In this document: piece by piece, positions 1 to 7,717 of the stretch
Position numbering within the stretch: the stretch's first letter is position 1
How the letters are laid out: every line of letters starts with the position of its first letter
Assembly: GCA_934167225.1 (NCBI GenBank)
Contig: CAKPLD010000033.1
Span: forward strand, 1 to 12,759
Direction: 5' to 3'
Origin: an uncultured Clostridia bacterium
Lineage (GTDB): Bacteria > Bacillota > Clostridia > TANB77 > CAG-508
Length of the DNA: 12,759 bases
Translations under genes and position numbers: made by a program
Notes under the pieces: model-generated
What the model was told of the DNA's origin: nothing
What the model saw: the letters and a program-made list of their open reading frames with translations, nothing else
The model's database searches: none

Positions 1-63
1 GGATTCGAACCTTGGACCCACCGGTTATGAGCCGGTTGCTCTGACCAACTGAGCTAAGGGAGC
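1..63 (-). tRNA. tRNA with CAT anticodon (Met elongator or Ile2), 3' end outside window
   Basis: Read on the minus strand the sequence has acceptor strand GCTCCCT, TA at positions 8-9, a D-arm GCTC...GAGC, a five-pair anticodon stem ACCGG/CCGGT, loop CTCATAA and the T-loop GGTTCGAATCC. The anticodon is CAT (complement of 27-29). The 3' acceptor strand and CCA lie beyond base 1. The anticodon stem lacks the run of three G:C pairs typical of the initiator, so this is either elongator tRNA-Met or the tRNA-Ile whose C34 is changed to lysidine; the sequence alone does not decide between them. Confidence 0.95.
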
Positions 64-83
64 ATTTCCTAACGACAAGTGGT

Positions 84-112
84 AGTATATAATATATTTA
101 TAAGTTTGTCAA
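84..112 (-). promoter_or_regulatory. Sigma-A promoter of the minus-strand tRNA
   Basis: On the minus strand, TTGACA (112-107) is followed after exactly 17 bases by TATACT (89-84). The start point would fall near base 77, leaving a leader of roughly 13 bases before the mature tRNA 5' end at 63. Confidence 0.85.
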
Positions 113-169
113 TAGATTTGTCGAAAAAAAATAAAAAAATATTTTGCGAACAAAAATTCTATAAAACTA

Positions 170-198
170 TTGACAAAAATAAAACATTAAATTATAAT
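170..198 (+). promoter_or_regulatory. Consensus sigma-A promoter, TTGACA-N17-TATAAT
   Basis: TTGACA at 170-175 and TATAAT at 193-198 are separated by 17 bases, a perfect match to the housekeeping consensus. Transcription would start near 205, about 100 bases before the small ORF at 308. No terminator is seen between this ORF and ftsE, so read-through into the ftsEX operon is possible. Confidence 0.85.
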
Positions 199-307
199 GT
201 AAAAAGTTAAATCAATATCAAACTAAAGTTTAAAATTCAATAACAAAAATTCATTAAAAGCCTCTTAGTAAAACAGAAAACCTTTATACTGAAAGGGGTG
301 TATGCAA

Positions 308-442
308 ATGGAAGAAAATAAAATAGAAAAAATGTTGTTATCAATAATAGAAAAAATTGAAAACAGAGATAAACTGCTAATAGATTTAACAAAAGAAATA
401 GCATTATTAAGATTAGAAATAAAACAAAATCACAAATTGTAA
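308..442 (+). CDS. Small 44-residue charged helical protein, function unknown
   Basis: An ATG at 308 opens a 44-codon frame ending in TAA at 440-442. An AAAGGGG ribosome binding site (292-298) lies 9 bases upstream of the ATG. An in-frame ATG at 302 is too close to that site, so 308 is the better start. The peptide has no proline or glycine and is dense in Glu, Lys, Ile and Leu with roughly heptad spacing, so it probably forms one amphipathic helix or coiled coil. It has no signal peptide or membrane segment. It stands alone behind a perfect sigma-A promoter and ahead of the separate ftsE promoter. I do not recognise the family. The binding site and promoter make real translation likely, but the short length leaves some doubt. 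Confidence 0.6.
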   Translation: MEENKIEKMLLSIIEKIENRDKLLIDLTKEIALLRLEIKQNHKL

Positions 443-459
443 ATTTTTCGTAAATACTA

Positions 460-488
460 TTGAAAAAAAAAGCATTTATTGTTATGAT
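460..488 (+). promoter_or_regulatory. Sigma-A promoter of the ftsEX operon
   Basis: TTGAAA at 460-465 is followed after 17 bases by TATGAT at 483-488. The predicted start is near 495, about 42 bases before the ftsE ATG, and an AAAAGGAG ribosome binding site (517-524) lies in the leader. Confidence 0.7.
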
Positions 489-536
489 ATTATAGATTAA
501 ATATAATAAAGAAGACAAAAGGAGAAAAATAAAAAA

Positions 537-1220
537 ATGATAGAATTTAGAAATGTCAGTAAGACATATGACACAGGGACAAAAGCAGTCAAAAATGCAA
601 ATTTTTTAATAGAGAAAGGAGAATTTTGTTTTTTAGTAGGAACATCAGGAAGTGGAAAATCAACATTAATAAAGCTAATCTTAAAAGAAGAAGAAGCAAC
701 ATCAGGAAATATAATAATAAATGGAAAAGACACCACATTTTTAAAACCAAACAGAGTTCCATATTTAAGAAGAAGTATGGGGGTGGTATTTCAAGACTTT
801 AGACTATTGCCAGACAAAACAGTATATGACAATGTTGCATATGCAATGTATATAGTAAGAGCAACCCAAAGGCATATTCGCAGACAAGTTCCAATGGTAT
901 TATCACTAGTTGGCCTAAGCCAAAAAGCAAAAATGTATCCTCATGAATTATCAGGAGGGGAACAGCAAAGAGTTGCATTAGCAAGAGCATTAGTAAACAA
1001 TCCATCAATGCTAATTGCAGATGAGCCCACAGGAAACCTAGATCCAGACACAGCTTGGGATATAATGAATTTATTAAACGATATAAACATGAGAGGGACA
1101 ACAGTAGTAGTAGCAACACACGCCAAAGATATAGTAGACAAAATGAAAAAAAGGGTAATACATATCGAAAAAGGCGAAATAATAAGAGATGATAAAAAAG
1201 GTGGTTATGATGAAATATAA
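537..1220 (+). CDS. ftsE: FtsE, ATP-binding subunit of the FtsEX cell-wall-hydrolase regulator
   Basis: A 227-residue ABC ATPase, the usual FtsE length. Visible motifs are Walker A GTSGSGKS at 35-42, the Q-loop at Q86 in VVFQDFRLLP, the signature LSGGEQQR at 138-145, Walker B LIADEP at 159-164 and the H-loop histidine H195. FQDFRLLP is characteristic of FtsE. In the family FtsE sits on the cytoplasmic face of FtsX and uses ATP to drive a conformational change that activates peptidoglycan hydrolases outside the cell during division or elongation. It is the first gene of the operon, has its own promoter, and overlaps ftsX by 11 bases from the preferred ftsX start, which suggests coupled translation. 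All ATPase motifs are intact. Confidence 0.97.
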   Translation: MIEFRNVSKTYDTGTKAVKNANFLIEKGEFCFLVGTSGSGKSTLIKLILKEEEATSGNIIINGKDTTFLKPNRVPYLRRSMGVVFQDFRLLPDKTVYDNVAYAMYIVRATQRHIRRQVPMVLSLVGLSQKAKMYPHELSGGEQQRVALARALVNNPSMLIADEPTGNLDPDTAWDIMNLLNDINMRGTTVVVATHAKDIVDKMKKRVIHIEKGEIIRDDKKGGYDEI

Positions 1221-2109
1221 TGTATTAACCTATTTAATAGGAGAGGGAATTTCAAATATATTTAAAAATAAAAAACAAGCGGCAACATCTTTTGGAACGA
1301 TGTGTGTGATAATGATATTTTTTGGGATATGTTTTATATTAGTAGGAAACTTCAACAACTTTATAAAACAAGTAGAAGCAGAACAAGGAATACAAGCATA
1401 TATAACAAATGAGGCAACAGATGAAGATGTAAAAGAGTTAGGAGAGCAAATAAAAGCAATAGACGGAGTAAATACAATAGAATATGTATCAAAAGAAGAA
1501 GCTTTGCAACATATGAAAGACAGATTAGGTGACAAATCTTATTTATTAGATGGATATGATCAAACCAATGTGTTTCCATCATCATATGTAATAACACTAA
1601 CAGACCTAAATAAAAGTTCAGAAGTACAAGCAAAAATAAAAGAAATGGACAACATAAAAAAATTAACAAGTAGCGACGAAACAATAGAAACATTAGTAAG
1701 AGTAGCGAAAGGCGTAAAAATAGGAAGTTATGTTATAATAGTAGCTCTAATAGGAATAAGTGTATTTATAATATCAAATACAATAAAGCTAACAGTATAT
1801 GCAAGAAGAAAAGAAATTTCTATTATGAAATATGTTGGAGCAACAAACAGTTTTATTAGATGGCCTTTTGTAGTAGAAGGAATAATAATAGGACTATTAT
1901 CAGGAGCAATATCATTAGCAATAATTGCGGGACTATATATATTTATAGGACAAAACGTAAACTTTGTAGGATTTCTATCAAACTTAGGACTAAGCTTATT
2001 AGATTTTAGCGATATGTTCAACCTAATACTAGTTATATATCTTGTATTAGGAGTAGGAATAGGTGTACTTGGAAGTAGTCTTTCAATGAGAAAATATTTG
2101 AAAGTATAA
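1210..2109 (+). CDS. ftsX: FtsX, membrane subunit of the FtsEX complex
   Basis: A 299-residue permease-like protein. From ATG 1210 the ribosome binding site AAAGGTGG (1196-1203) is well spaced; an in-frame ATG at 1189 would precede it and is unlikely. Four membrane segments are visible near residues 27-47, 171-193, 221-247 and 269-293. The large extracellular domain (about 50-168) after the first segment is the region that contacts hydrolases in FtsX proteins. The ARRKEISIMKYVGA motif at 198-211 is the conserved cytoplasmic loop that couples to FtsE. The length matches Bacillus FtsX. The start lies inside the ftsE end, and a coiled-coil M23 hydrolase follows after only 20 bases, consistent with a regulator and effector made together. 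Confidence 0.97.
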   Translation: MKYNVLTYLIGEGISNIFKNKKQAATSFGTMCVIMIFFGICFILVGNFNNFIKQVEAEQGIQAYITNEATDEDVKELGEQIKAIDGVNTIEYVSKEEALQHMKDRLGDKSYLLDGYDQTNVFPSSYVITLTDLNKSSEVQAKIKEMDNIKKLTSSDETIETLVRVAKGVKIGSYVIIVALIGISVFIISNTIKLTVYARRKEISIMKYVGATNSFIRWPFVVEGIIIGLLSGAISLAIIAGLYIFIGQNVNFVGFLSNLGLSLLDFSDMFNLILVIYLVLGVGIGVLGSSLSMRKYLKV

Positions 2110-2129
2110 AAGTAAGAAAGGAGGAAAGT

Positions 2130-3275
2130 ATGCGCAAAAAATATCAAATTTTAATTATAAGTATATTAATTTGCGCTGTTTCTTTTTCTTCATATGCTAC
2201 AGACTTTAACGAATTACAAAATCAGAAAAACGAAGTTCAAACACAGCTAGATGAAAGTAATAATCAGTTATCTGATGTAAATAACGAATTGACAGAAAAT
2301 TTACAGCAAATACAAAAATTAGATGAGAGTATACAAAACACGCAAAATGATTTAGACAAAGTAAATAATGAAATAACTACAAAAAAACAAGAAATAGAAA
2401 AAGCACAAGAAGATTTAGATAATACAACAAAAAAATACAATTCACAAAAACAGTTACTAGATTCTAGATTAATAGCCATGTATGAAACAGACAATACAAA
2501 TTATCTAGATGTTGTACTAGGTTCAACTAGTATATCAGATTTCATATCAAGTTACTATTTAATATCAGAACTAACATCATATGATATGGATCTATTAGAA
2601 ACTGTTGAAAACCAAAGGAAGCAAATAGAAGAAAAAAATACAGAATTACTTAAACAAAAAGAAAATTTAGAAAAAGAACAATCAACAAGTCAAAAAACGC
2701 AGATAGCTTTAGAAAACACAAAAATTTTAAGACAAAATTATATTGACAAATTAAGTCAAGAAGAAAAAGAACTGCAAGCAAAGATTGATGAATATAATAA
2801 TCAAATAAATACAATTGAGACAGAAATAAAAAAATTATCATTAACAATAACATTTGGTGAGGACTATAAAGGTGGAACCATGGTATGGCCTATAAATGGG
2901 CATTATACAATTACCTCAAATTATGGAATGAGAGTGCATCCTATAACAGGTGTATATAAGTTACATACAGGAGTTGATATAAGTGCCACAATAGGTGACA
3001 ATTTTACAGCAATGGCAAACGGAATAGTTGTAAAAGCAGAGTACAATTCTGCATATGGAAATATGGTTATAATAGACCATGGAGGCGGTGTACAAACACT
3101 TTATGCACATGGATCGCAAATTATAGCACAAGTTGGACAAGAAGTAAAAGCAGGAGATGTTATTTTAAAAGTTGGATCTACGGGATATTCAACAGGACCA
3201 CATGCCCATTTTGAAGTAAGAGTAAATGGTTCACCAGTAAATCCATTAGATTATGTTTCAGTACCAGGACAATAA
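2130..3275 (+). CDS. Secreted coiled-coil M23 peptidoglycan hydrolase, probable FtsEX effector (copy 1)
   Basis: A 381-residue exported protein with AAAGGAGG (2117-2124) five bases before its ATG. Residues 1-23 form a signal peptide with a likely cut after SYA. Residues about 25-238 are coiled coil, Gln/Asn/Glu/Lys rich, with a central non-coil segment (about 122-158, YLDVVLGSTSISDFISSYYL) of the kind found in PcsB/CwlO-type hydrolases. Residues about 252-375 form an M23/LytM endopeptidase domain with H279 and D283 (HTGVD), H327 (YAH), H358 and H360 (HAH). All zinc-binding and catalytic positions are present, so it should be an active endopeptidase and not a degenerate EnvC-type activator. 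In the FtsEX systems of other bacteria the coiled coil binds the FtsX outer loop and holds the enzyme inactive. Gene order supports that role here; it is inferred, not shown. Confidence 0.92.
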   Translation: MRKKYQILIISILICAVSFSSYATDFNELQNQKNEVQTQLDESNNQLSDVNNELTENLQQIQKLDESIQNTQNDLDKVNNEITTKKQEIEKAQEDLDNTTKKYNSQKQLLDSRLIAMYETDNTNYLDVVLGSTSISDFISSYYLISELTSYDMDLLETVENQRKQIEEKNTELLKQKENLEKEQSTSQKTQIALENTKILRQNYIDKLSQEEKELQAKIDEYNNQINTIETEIKKLSLTITFGEDYKGGTMVWPINGHYTITSNYGMRVHPITGVYKLHTGVDISATIGDNFTAMANGIVVKAEYNSAYGNMVIIDHGGGVQTLYAHGSQIIAQVGQEVKAGDVILKVGSTGYSTGPHAHFEVRVNGSPVNPLDYVSVPGQ

Positions 3276-3313
3276 AAAAATAAAATACTTTAAGATAAAG
3301 AAAGGAATTTATT

Positions 3314-4597
3314 ATGAAAAAAAGTTTAAAAATATTAACAATGACACTAATAATTATAATTATGAGTACATATACTTGTAGTGTGTTTGCAACATCTAAG
3401 GAAGAATTACAAAATCAAAAAAATGATATAAGCAATTCGATTTCACAAGCTCAAGATGAACTACAAGACATAAAAGAAGAAAAATCGGAAACACTTACAA
3501 AAGTAGAAGAGTTAGCAAACAAAATTAGCGAATATGAAGGAAAAATAGAAGAAATAAAAACAAAAACACAAGCATTAGAAACAAAAATAAATGATATTCA
3601 AAGTCAAATAAAAAGTGACGAAGAAGACCTAAAAGAAAAGCAAGAATCTTTGAATGAAAGATTAGTAACATTGTACGAAAATGGAGATATTTCTTATTTA
3701 GATGTATTATGTTCTTCTAAAATGGGAATTGTAGATATAATTTCTTCATTTTATCTAGTTTCTGAAATGGCAAGTTATGACACAGAAATGATGAATCAAG
3801 TAGAAACTGCAAAAAATAAACTCGAAACAGAGAAAAAAGAATTAGAAAGTTCAAAAGAAGAATTAAATAACGAAAAGAAAGAACAACAATCTAAATCACA
3901 AGAAGTGCAAGTATTAAAAAAAGAAAAAGAGGAAAAAGTAAGTCAATTATCTTCTGATGAAAAAGAAAAAACAGAAGAAATTCAAGAACTTCAAGATCAT
4001 GAAGATAAGGTTAACGCACAAATAACTAAATTACAAAAAGAATATGAAGAACAATTAAGAAAACAAAAAGAAGAAGCAAAGAAAAAAGCAAATGCAAGTA
4101 AAAACAACAGCAGTAATACAAGCAATAGTAATAGCAATAGTAGCAATAATAATTCAAGCTCATCTAATAGCGGATCATCAAATGGAAATAACTCATCAAG
4201 TTCATATGGATTTGGATGGCCTGTAAGTAATCCTATAATAGGAACAGGTTATGGTGTATCAGGTTCAATGTGGAGTTCTGGAAAACACACAGGTGTAGAC
4301 TTTAGAGCAAGTACAGGAACACAGGTATTTTCAGTAGGAGATGGTATAGTTGTAGATACTGGATTTAGTAGAGCATATGGAAACTTTGTTGAAATATATC
4401 ATGGAAACAACGTATACAGTTTTTATGCACACGCATCATCTGTTAAAATTTCACAGGGACAAACAGTTTCAAAAGGTCAATTAATAATGTTATCAGGAGC
4501 AACAGGAAATGTATCTGGACCACATTTACATTTTGAAATAAGGTCACCAGGTATGAGATATGCTAACTGTGTTAACCCAATGCCATATTTACCATAA
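3314..4597 (+). CDS. Secreted coiled-coil M23 peptidoglycan hydrolase, paralogue of the preceding gene (copy 2)
   Basis: A 427-residue exported protein preceded by AAAGGAA. The signal peptide ends near residue 26 (VFA). Coiled coil runs from about 29 to 258, interrupted at about 127-160 by the segment YLDVLCSSKMGIVDIISSFY, which matches copy 1. A low-complexity Ser/Asn linker (about 261-297) follows; copy 1 lacks it. The M23 domain (about 300-427) keeps H325 and D329 (HTGVD), H373 (YAH), H404 and H406 (HLH), so it too looks catalytically competent. Overall architecture and the internal segment show it is a duplicate of the upstream gene that diverged in linker and coil. The flexible linker would let the catalytic domain reach further into the wall. 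It lies in the ftsEX operon 38 bases after copy 1. Confidence 0.92.
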   Translation: MKKSLKILTMTLIIIIMSTYTCSVFATSKEELQNQKNDISNSISQAQDELQDIKEEKSETLTKVEELANKISEYEGKIEEIKTKTQALETKINDIQSQIKSDEEDLKEKQESLNERLVTLYENGDISYLDVLCSSKMGIVDIISSFYLVSEMASYDTEMMNQVETAKNKLETEKKELESSKEELNNEKKEQQSKSQEVQVLKKEKEEKVSQLSSDEKEKTEEIQELQDHEDKVNAQITKLQKEYEEQLRKQKEEAKKKANASKNNSSNTSNSNSNSSNNNSSSSNSGSSNGNNSSSSYGFGWPVSNPIIGTGYGVSGSMWSSGKHTGVDFRASTGTQVFSVGDGIVVDTGFSRAYGNFVEIYHGNNVYSFYAHASSVKISQGQTVSKGQLIMLSGATGNVSGPHLHFEIRSPGMRYANCVNPMPYLP

Positions 4598-4689
4598 TAT
4601 GGCTAAACACATATATATATAATTTAATAAATTAAGGTTATAGGCTACCGAAAAACCTAAATTAAAATATAAGGAGGTTTGCTTAAATA

Positions 4690-5958
4690 GTGTTTTTAAG
4701 CAAAAAAGTAATGGAAAACAAAAAAAATAGAATTTACAAAACCATTATGCTTGTTGTATTAACAGCATTTGTTACATTTATGATTACGTTTTTTTCAATG
4801 TACTCATATTTTAACAATACATCTTTAGTTTCACTTTTTAGCACATCATCTTCAGCAGAAGATAAGGAGAAATCAACACAAACTACAGATTTAGAGAAGT
4901 ATTTAAAAAAAATAAAAACAACCATAAATAAATATTATTTATGGAGTGATAAAATAGATGATGAAAAATTAAATGAAGGTGCAATAAAAGGCTATGTAGA
5001 AGGATTAGGAGATGAATACACCGAATATATCCCAGCAGATGAAATGAAAGAATATACAGAAAATATAACAGGAAATTTTGTTGGAATAGGTATATATATG
5101 ATAGCAGATAAAGATTCTGGAAGAGTAGTTGTATACTATCCTATTCCAGAAAGTCCAGCTGAAAAAGCGGGAATAAAAGCAGGAGATCAAATTATAAGTG
5201 TTGATGGAACAGAATATACATCAGACGATTTTGATACAATTGCAGATTATATAAAAGGAGAAGAAGGAACAACAGTCAAATTAGTAATAGACAGAAATGG
5301 TGAAAGATTGGATTTCGAAATAACAAGAGAAAAAATCAACACAAACCCAATAACAACAGAAATGTTAGAAAACAACATAGGTTATCTAAAATTACCAAGC
5401 TTTGACGAAGATACAGCAAAAGATTTTGAAGAAAAAGTAAAAGAATTACAAAATGAAGGGGCAAAAAGTATAGTTATAGATTTAAGAAATAATGGTGGAG
5501 GAATTGTAAATGAAGCAACAGATATAGCAGATATGTTGCTAGACAAAGGTCAAACAATAATTTCCACAGTCGATAAAGACGGAAAGAAGGAAATAACATA
5601 CTCTAAAAAGGATCCAATTTTTACAATGCCAGTAACAGTTTTAGCAAATGAAAATTCAGCAAGTGCCTCAGAAATATTAGCATGTAGCTTACAAGATAAT
5701 GAAAGAGCAAAAATTATTGGAACAAAGACATTTGGAAAGGGAATAATACAAACATTACTTTCTTTAACAGATGGAAGTGGCTTAAAAATAACAACAGAAG
5801 AATATTATACTCCAAAAGGAACAACAATACATAAAGCAGGAATAACACCTGATGAAGAAGTAAAATTACCAGATACTGTAAAAAGTATATATTCTGTAAC
5901 AAAAGATGAAGATACACAACTAAAAAAAGCAATAGAAATTTTAAAAAATAATCAATAA
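4690..5958 (+). CDS. S41 family carboxy-terminal processing protease (CtpA/CtpB type)
   Basis: A 422-residue membrane-anchored serine protease. The start is GTG 4690, 12 bases after AAGGAGG (4671-4677); ATG 4711 is an alternative but has no ribosome binding site. One membrane anchor lies at about 17-40, then an N-terminal helical region, a PDZ domain (about 125-205, with GIGI and AGIKAGDQIISVDG) and the S41 core. The catalytic serine is S325 in NENSASASE, with K350 and Q354 in FGKGIIQ; the 25-residue Ser to Lys spacing fits CtpB. The protein would act outside the membrane on unstructured C-termini. In Bacillus a CtpB gene also lies near ftsEX. Here the neighbours suggest it cleaves or turns over the hydrolases, while CtpB's known role in sporulation signalling is an alternative. 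Substrate unknown. Confidence 0.93.
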   Translation: MFLSKKVMENKKNRIYKTIMLVVLTAFVTFMITFFSMYSYFNNTSLVSLFSTSSSAEDKEKSTQTTDLEKYLKKIKTTINKYYLWSDKIDDEKLNEGAIKGYVEGLGDEYTEYIPADEMKEYTENITGNFVGIGIYMIADKDSGRVVVYYPIPESPAEKAGIKAGDQIISVDGTEYTSDDFDTIADYIKGEEGTTVKLVIDRNGERLDFEITREKINTNPITTEMLENNIGYLKLPSFDEDTAKDFEEKVKELQNEGAKSIVIDLRNNGGGIVNEATDIADMLLDKGQTIISTVDKDGKKEITYSKKDPIFTMPVTVLANENSASASEILACSLQDNERAKIIGTKTFGKGIIQTLLSLTDGSGLKITTEEYYTPKGTTIHKAGITPDEEVKLPDTVKSIYSVTKDEDTQLKKAIEILKNNQ

Positions 5959-5992
5959 ATATAAAACTATAAAATGAAAGGAAAAAAGAAAA

Positions 5993-6634
5993 ATGAATTT
6001 GCCAAATAAGCTAACAATATTTAGAATAATACTTGTACCAATAATGGTAATAATTCCATTTTTGAACTTACAAGGAGATTTTTTAGGAATACCAATTACA
6101 TATTTAATAATAGATCTAATATTTATAATTGCATCAATAACAGATAAACTAGATGGATCAATTGCAAGATCAAAAAATTTAGTAACTACATTTGGCAAAT
6201 TTCTAGATCCAATAGCAGACAAAATATTAGTGCTAGCAGCACTAATTATGCTAGTTGAGTTTGGAAAAATACCAGCATGGATTCCAATAATAATTTTATT
6301 TAGAGAATTCATTGTTTCAGGATATAGATTGATAGCTTCACAAAATGGCGGAGCTGTTATAGCAGCTTCTATGTGGGGAAAATTAAAAACAGTTACACAA
6401 ATGATTGCAATAATATTACTATATATAGATAGATACAACTTTTTCGATTTTATACATAGATATAACGGAGAAATAGAATTAGATACAAATTTAAATGGAT
6501 TGTGTCTTATGTCAAATGGAGAATTTATATTTAATATAATAACAAGTGTAATGATATGCATATCTGTTATTGCAACAATATTTTCTGGATGGGAATACAT
6601 TAAAGGTGGAAAAGATCTTTTTAAAGATAAATAA
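5993..6634 (+). CDS. pgsA: CDP-diacylglycerol--glycerol-3-phosphate 3-phosphatidyltransferase (PGP synthase)
   Basis: A 213-residue integral membrane enzyme that makes phosphatidylglycerophosphate from CDP-diacylglycerol and glycerol-3-phosphate, the committed step to phosphatidylglycerol and cardiolipin. The CDP-alcohol phosphotransferase signature is complete: D51, D54, G55, A58, R59, G68, D72 and D76. The N-terminus NLPNKLTIFRI is typical of PgsA. Several hydrophobic helices surround the motif. It is slightly longer than the common 180-195 residues because of a hydrophilic stretch near 145-170. It follows the protease by 34 bases with AAAGGA (5977-5982), so it is probably in the same transcript. 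Its stop lies within a 9-base tandem repeat. Confidence 0.95.
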   Translation: MNLPNKLTIFRIILVPIMVIIPFLNLQGDFLGIPITYLIIDLIFIIASITDKLDGSIARSKNLVTTFGKFLDPIADKILVLAALIMLVEFGKIPAWIPIIILFREFIVSGYRLIASQNGGAVIAASMWGKLKTVTQMIAIILLYIDRYNFFDFIHRYNGEIELDTNLNGLCLMSNGEFIFNIITSVMICISVIATIFSGWEYIKGGKDLFKDK

Positions 6635-6661
6635 GATAAATAAGACAAATAATATAAATAA
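6626..6661 (+). repeat. Four tandem 9-base units spanning the pgsA stop codon
   Basis: The units are GATAAATAA (6626-6634), GATAAATAA (6635-6643), GACAAATAA (6644-6652) and TATAAATAA (6653-6661). In the pgsA frame each unit ends in TAA, so the real stop (6632-6634) is followed by three more in-frame stops. A separate A/T-only direct repeat of 16 bases occurs just downstream (6647-6662 and 6690-6705). Confidence 0.8.
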
Positions 6662-6757
6662 AGTAAATAACACCAATAAAACATACAGAAAATAATATAA
6701 ATAAAATATCAAATAACAAAATCAAAAAAGGAAACAATACAAATAGAAGGTGATAAA

Positions 6758-7603
6758 ATGACAATAAAAGAACTATTGAATCAAGCAGTAATAATGTTAA
6801 AAAATGAAAACATTGATGCACCCAAAAACAAAGCAAGAATGTTACTACAATCAACATTAAAAAAATCACGTGAATATCTAATGATATATGATACAGAGGA
6901 AGTTACAAATACCCAAAGAGACAAATACATAAAAAATGTAAAAAGGCTGATTTTAGGAGAACCACTTCAATATATAACAGGAAGACAAGAATTTATGAAA
7001 TTAAATTTTTTAGTTACAAAGGATGTGTTAATTCCTAGGTCAGATACAGAAATTTTGGTAGAAAAAGTAATAAAAATTGCTGAAAATATATCAAATCCAG
7101 TCATTCTAGACTTATGCACTGGAAGTGGAGCTATAGCAGTTTCGCTTGCAAAATATATAAAAAATGTACATATTTATGCTGTTGATATAAGTTCTAAAGC
7201 AATACAAATAGCCAAAAAAAATGCGGAGTTAAATGGAGTAAAGAATAACATAGATTTTATAGAATCAAATTTATTTGATAAATTGAAAGACAAAAAATTT
7301 GATATAATAGTATCAAATCCTCCTTATATAGAAACAGATACTATAAAAACATTATCAAAAGAAGTTCAAAAAGAACCTAAACTTGCCCTTGATGGTGGCA
7401 AAGATGGATTGGATTTTTATAGAAAAATTTCAGAAAATGGCTATAAATTTTTAAATAGACAAGGATATTTATGTTTAGAAATAGGATATAATCAAAAAAT
7501 ATCAGTTAAACAAATTTTGGAAAAAAAGAAAAGATATGTAAATATAAAGTGCATAAAAGACTTATGCGAAAATGATAGAGTTATAATAGCTCAAATCGGA
7601 TAA
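6758..7603 (+). CDS. prmC: Peptide chain release factor N5-glutamine methyltransferase
   Basis: A 281-residue SAM-dependent methyltransferase that modifies the GGQ glutamine of release factors 1 and 2. It has the N-terminal helical domain, QYITG at 71-75, PRSDTE at 93-98, SAM motif I LDLCTGSGAI at 117-126, the catalytic NPPY at 187-190 and the C-terminal DLCENDRVI. Length is typical for PrmC. An AAGGTGAT ribosome binding site precedes the ATG. It usually follows prfA in Firmicutes; here the upstream gene is pgsA, 123 bases away across an A/T-only spacer with no clear promoter or terminator, so it may be at the tail of the long envelope operon. Confidence 0.95.
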   Translation: MTIKELLNQAVIMLKNENIDAPKNKARMLLQSTLKKSREYLMIYDTEEVTNTQRDKYIKNVKRLILGEPLQYITGRQEFMKLNFLVTKDVLIPRSDTEILVEKVIKIAENISNPVILDLCTGSGAIAVSLAKYIKNVHIYAVDISSKAIQIAKKNAELNGVKNNIDFIESNLFDKLKDKKFDIIVSNPPYIETDTIKTLSKEVQKEPKLALDGGKDGLDFYRKISENGYKFLNRQGYLCLEIGYNQKISVKQILEKKKRYVNIKCIKDLCENDRVIIAQIG

Positions 7604-7654
7604 GATGTTTTCTTTTCCAGTATATTTTTATCTACTTTTGCAATAATAAATTTT

Positions 7655-7688
7655 AGCAATAAAAAATGTTTCGAAAACAAAAATTGCT
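7655..7688. repeat. Nested inverted repeat upstream of the CBS-domain gene
   Basis: Outer arms AGCAAT (7655-7660) and ATTGCT (7683-7688) enclose an inner TGTTT-CGA-AAACA hairpin. It lies 30 bases ahead of the CBS gene start, where an operator or a 5' leader hairpin might be expected. It has no T-run, so it is not a terminator. The stems are short and A/T rich, so chance is possible. Confidence 0.35.
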
Positions 7689-7717
7689 TAATTTTATGAA
7701 AGGAATTGGTGAAAACA

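Noticed and set aside
1728..2147. Open frame of 139 codons on the minus strand opposite ftsX
   Set aside because: It covers conserved ftsX membrane segments in antisense and has no start signals.
4108..4200. Repetitive Ser/Asn codons in the second hydrolase, considered as a nucleotide repeat array
   Set aside because: There is no fixed unit or regular spacing; it is an ordinary low-complexity protein linker.
4582..4603. Eight-base hairpin GCCATATT/AATATGGC across the stop of the second hydrolase
   Set aside because: A/T-rich stem with no T-run after it, so it is not a terminator; probably chance.
4604..4689. Possible riboswitch or leader ahead of the S41 protease
   Set aside because: A weak AGGTT/AACCT pairing (4635-4639 with 4654-4658) is visible, but no known riboswitch core or promoter could be recognised.
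5941..6684. Long open frame of 247 codons on the minus strand opposite pgsA
   Set aside because: It mirrors the A-rich pgsA coding strand, has Ile/Leu/Tyr-rich nonsense composition and no ribosome binding site; pgsA has a full family signature.
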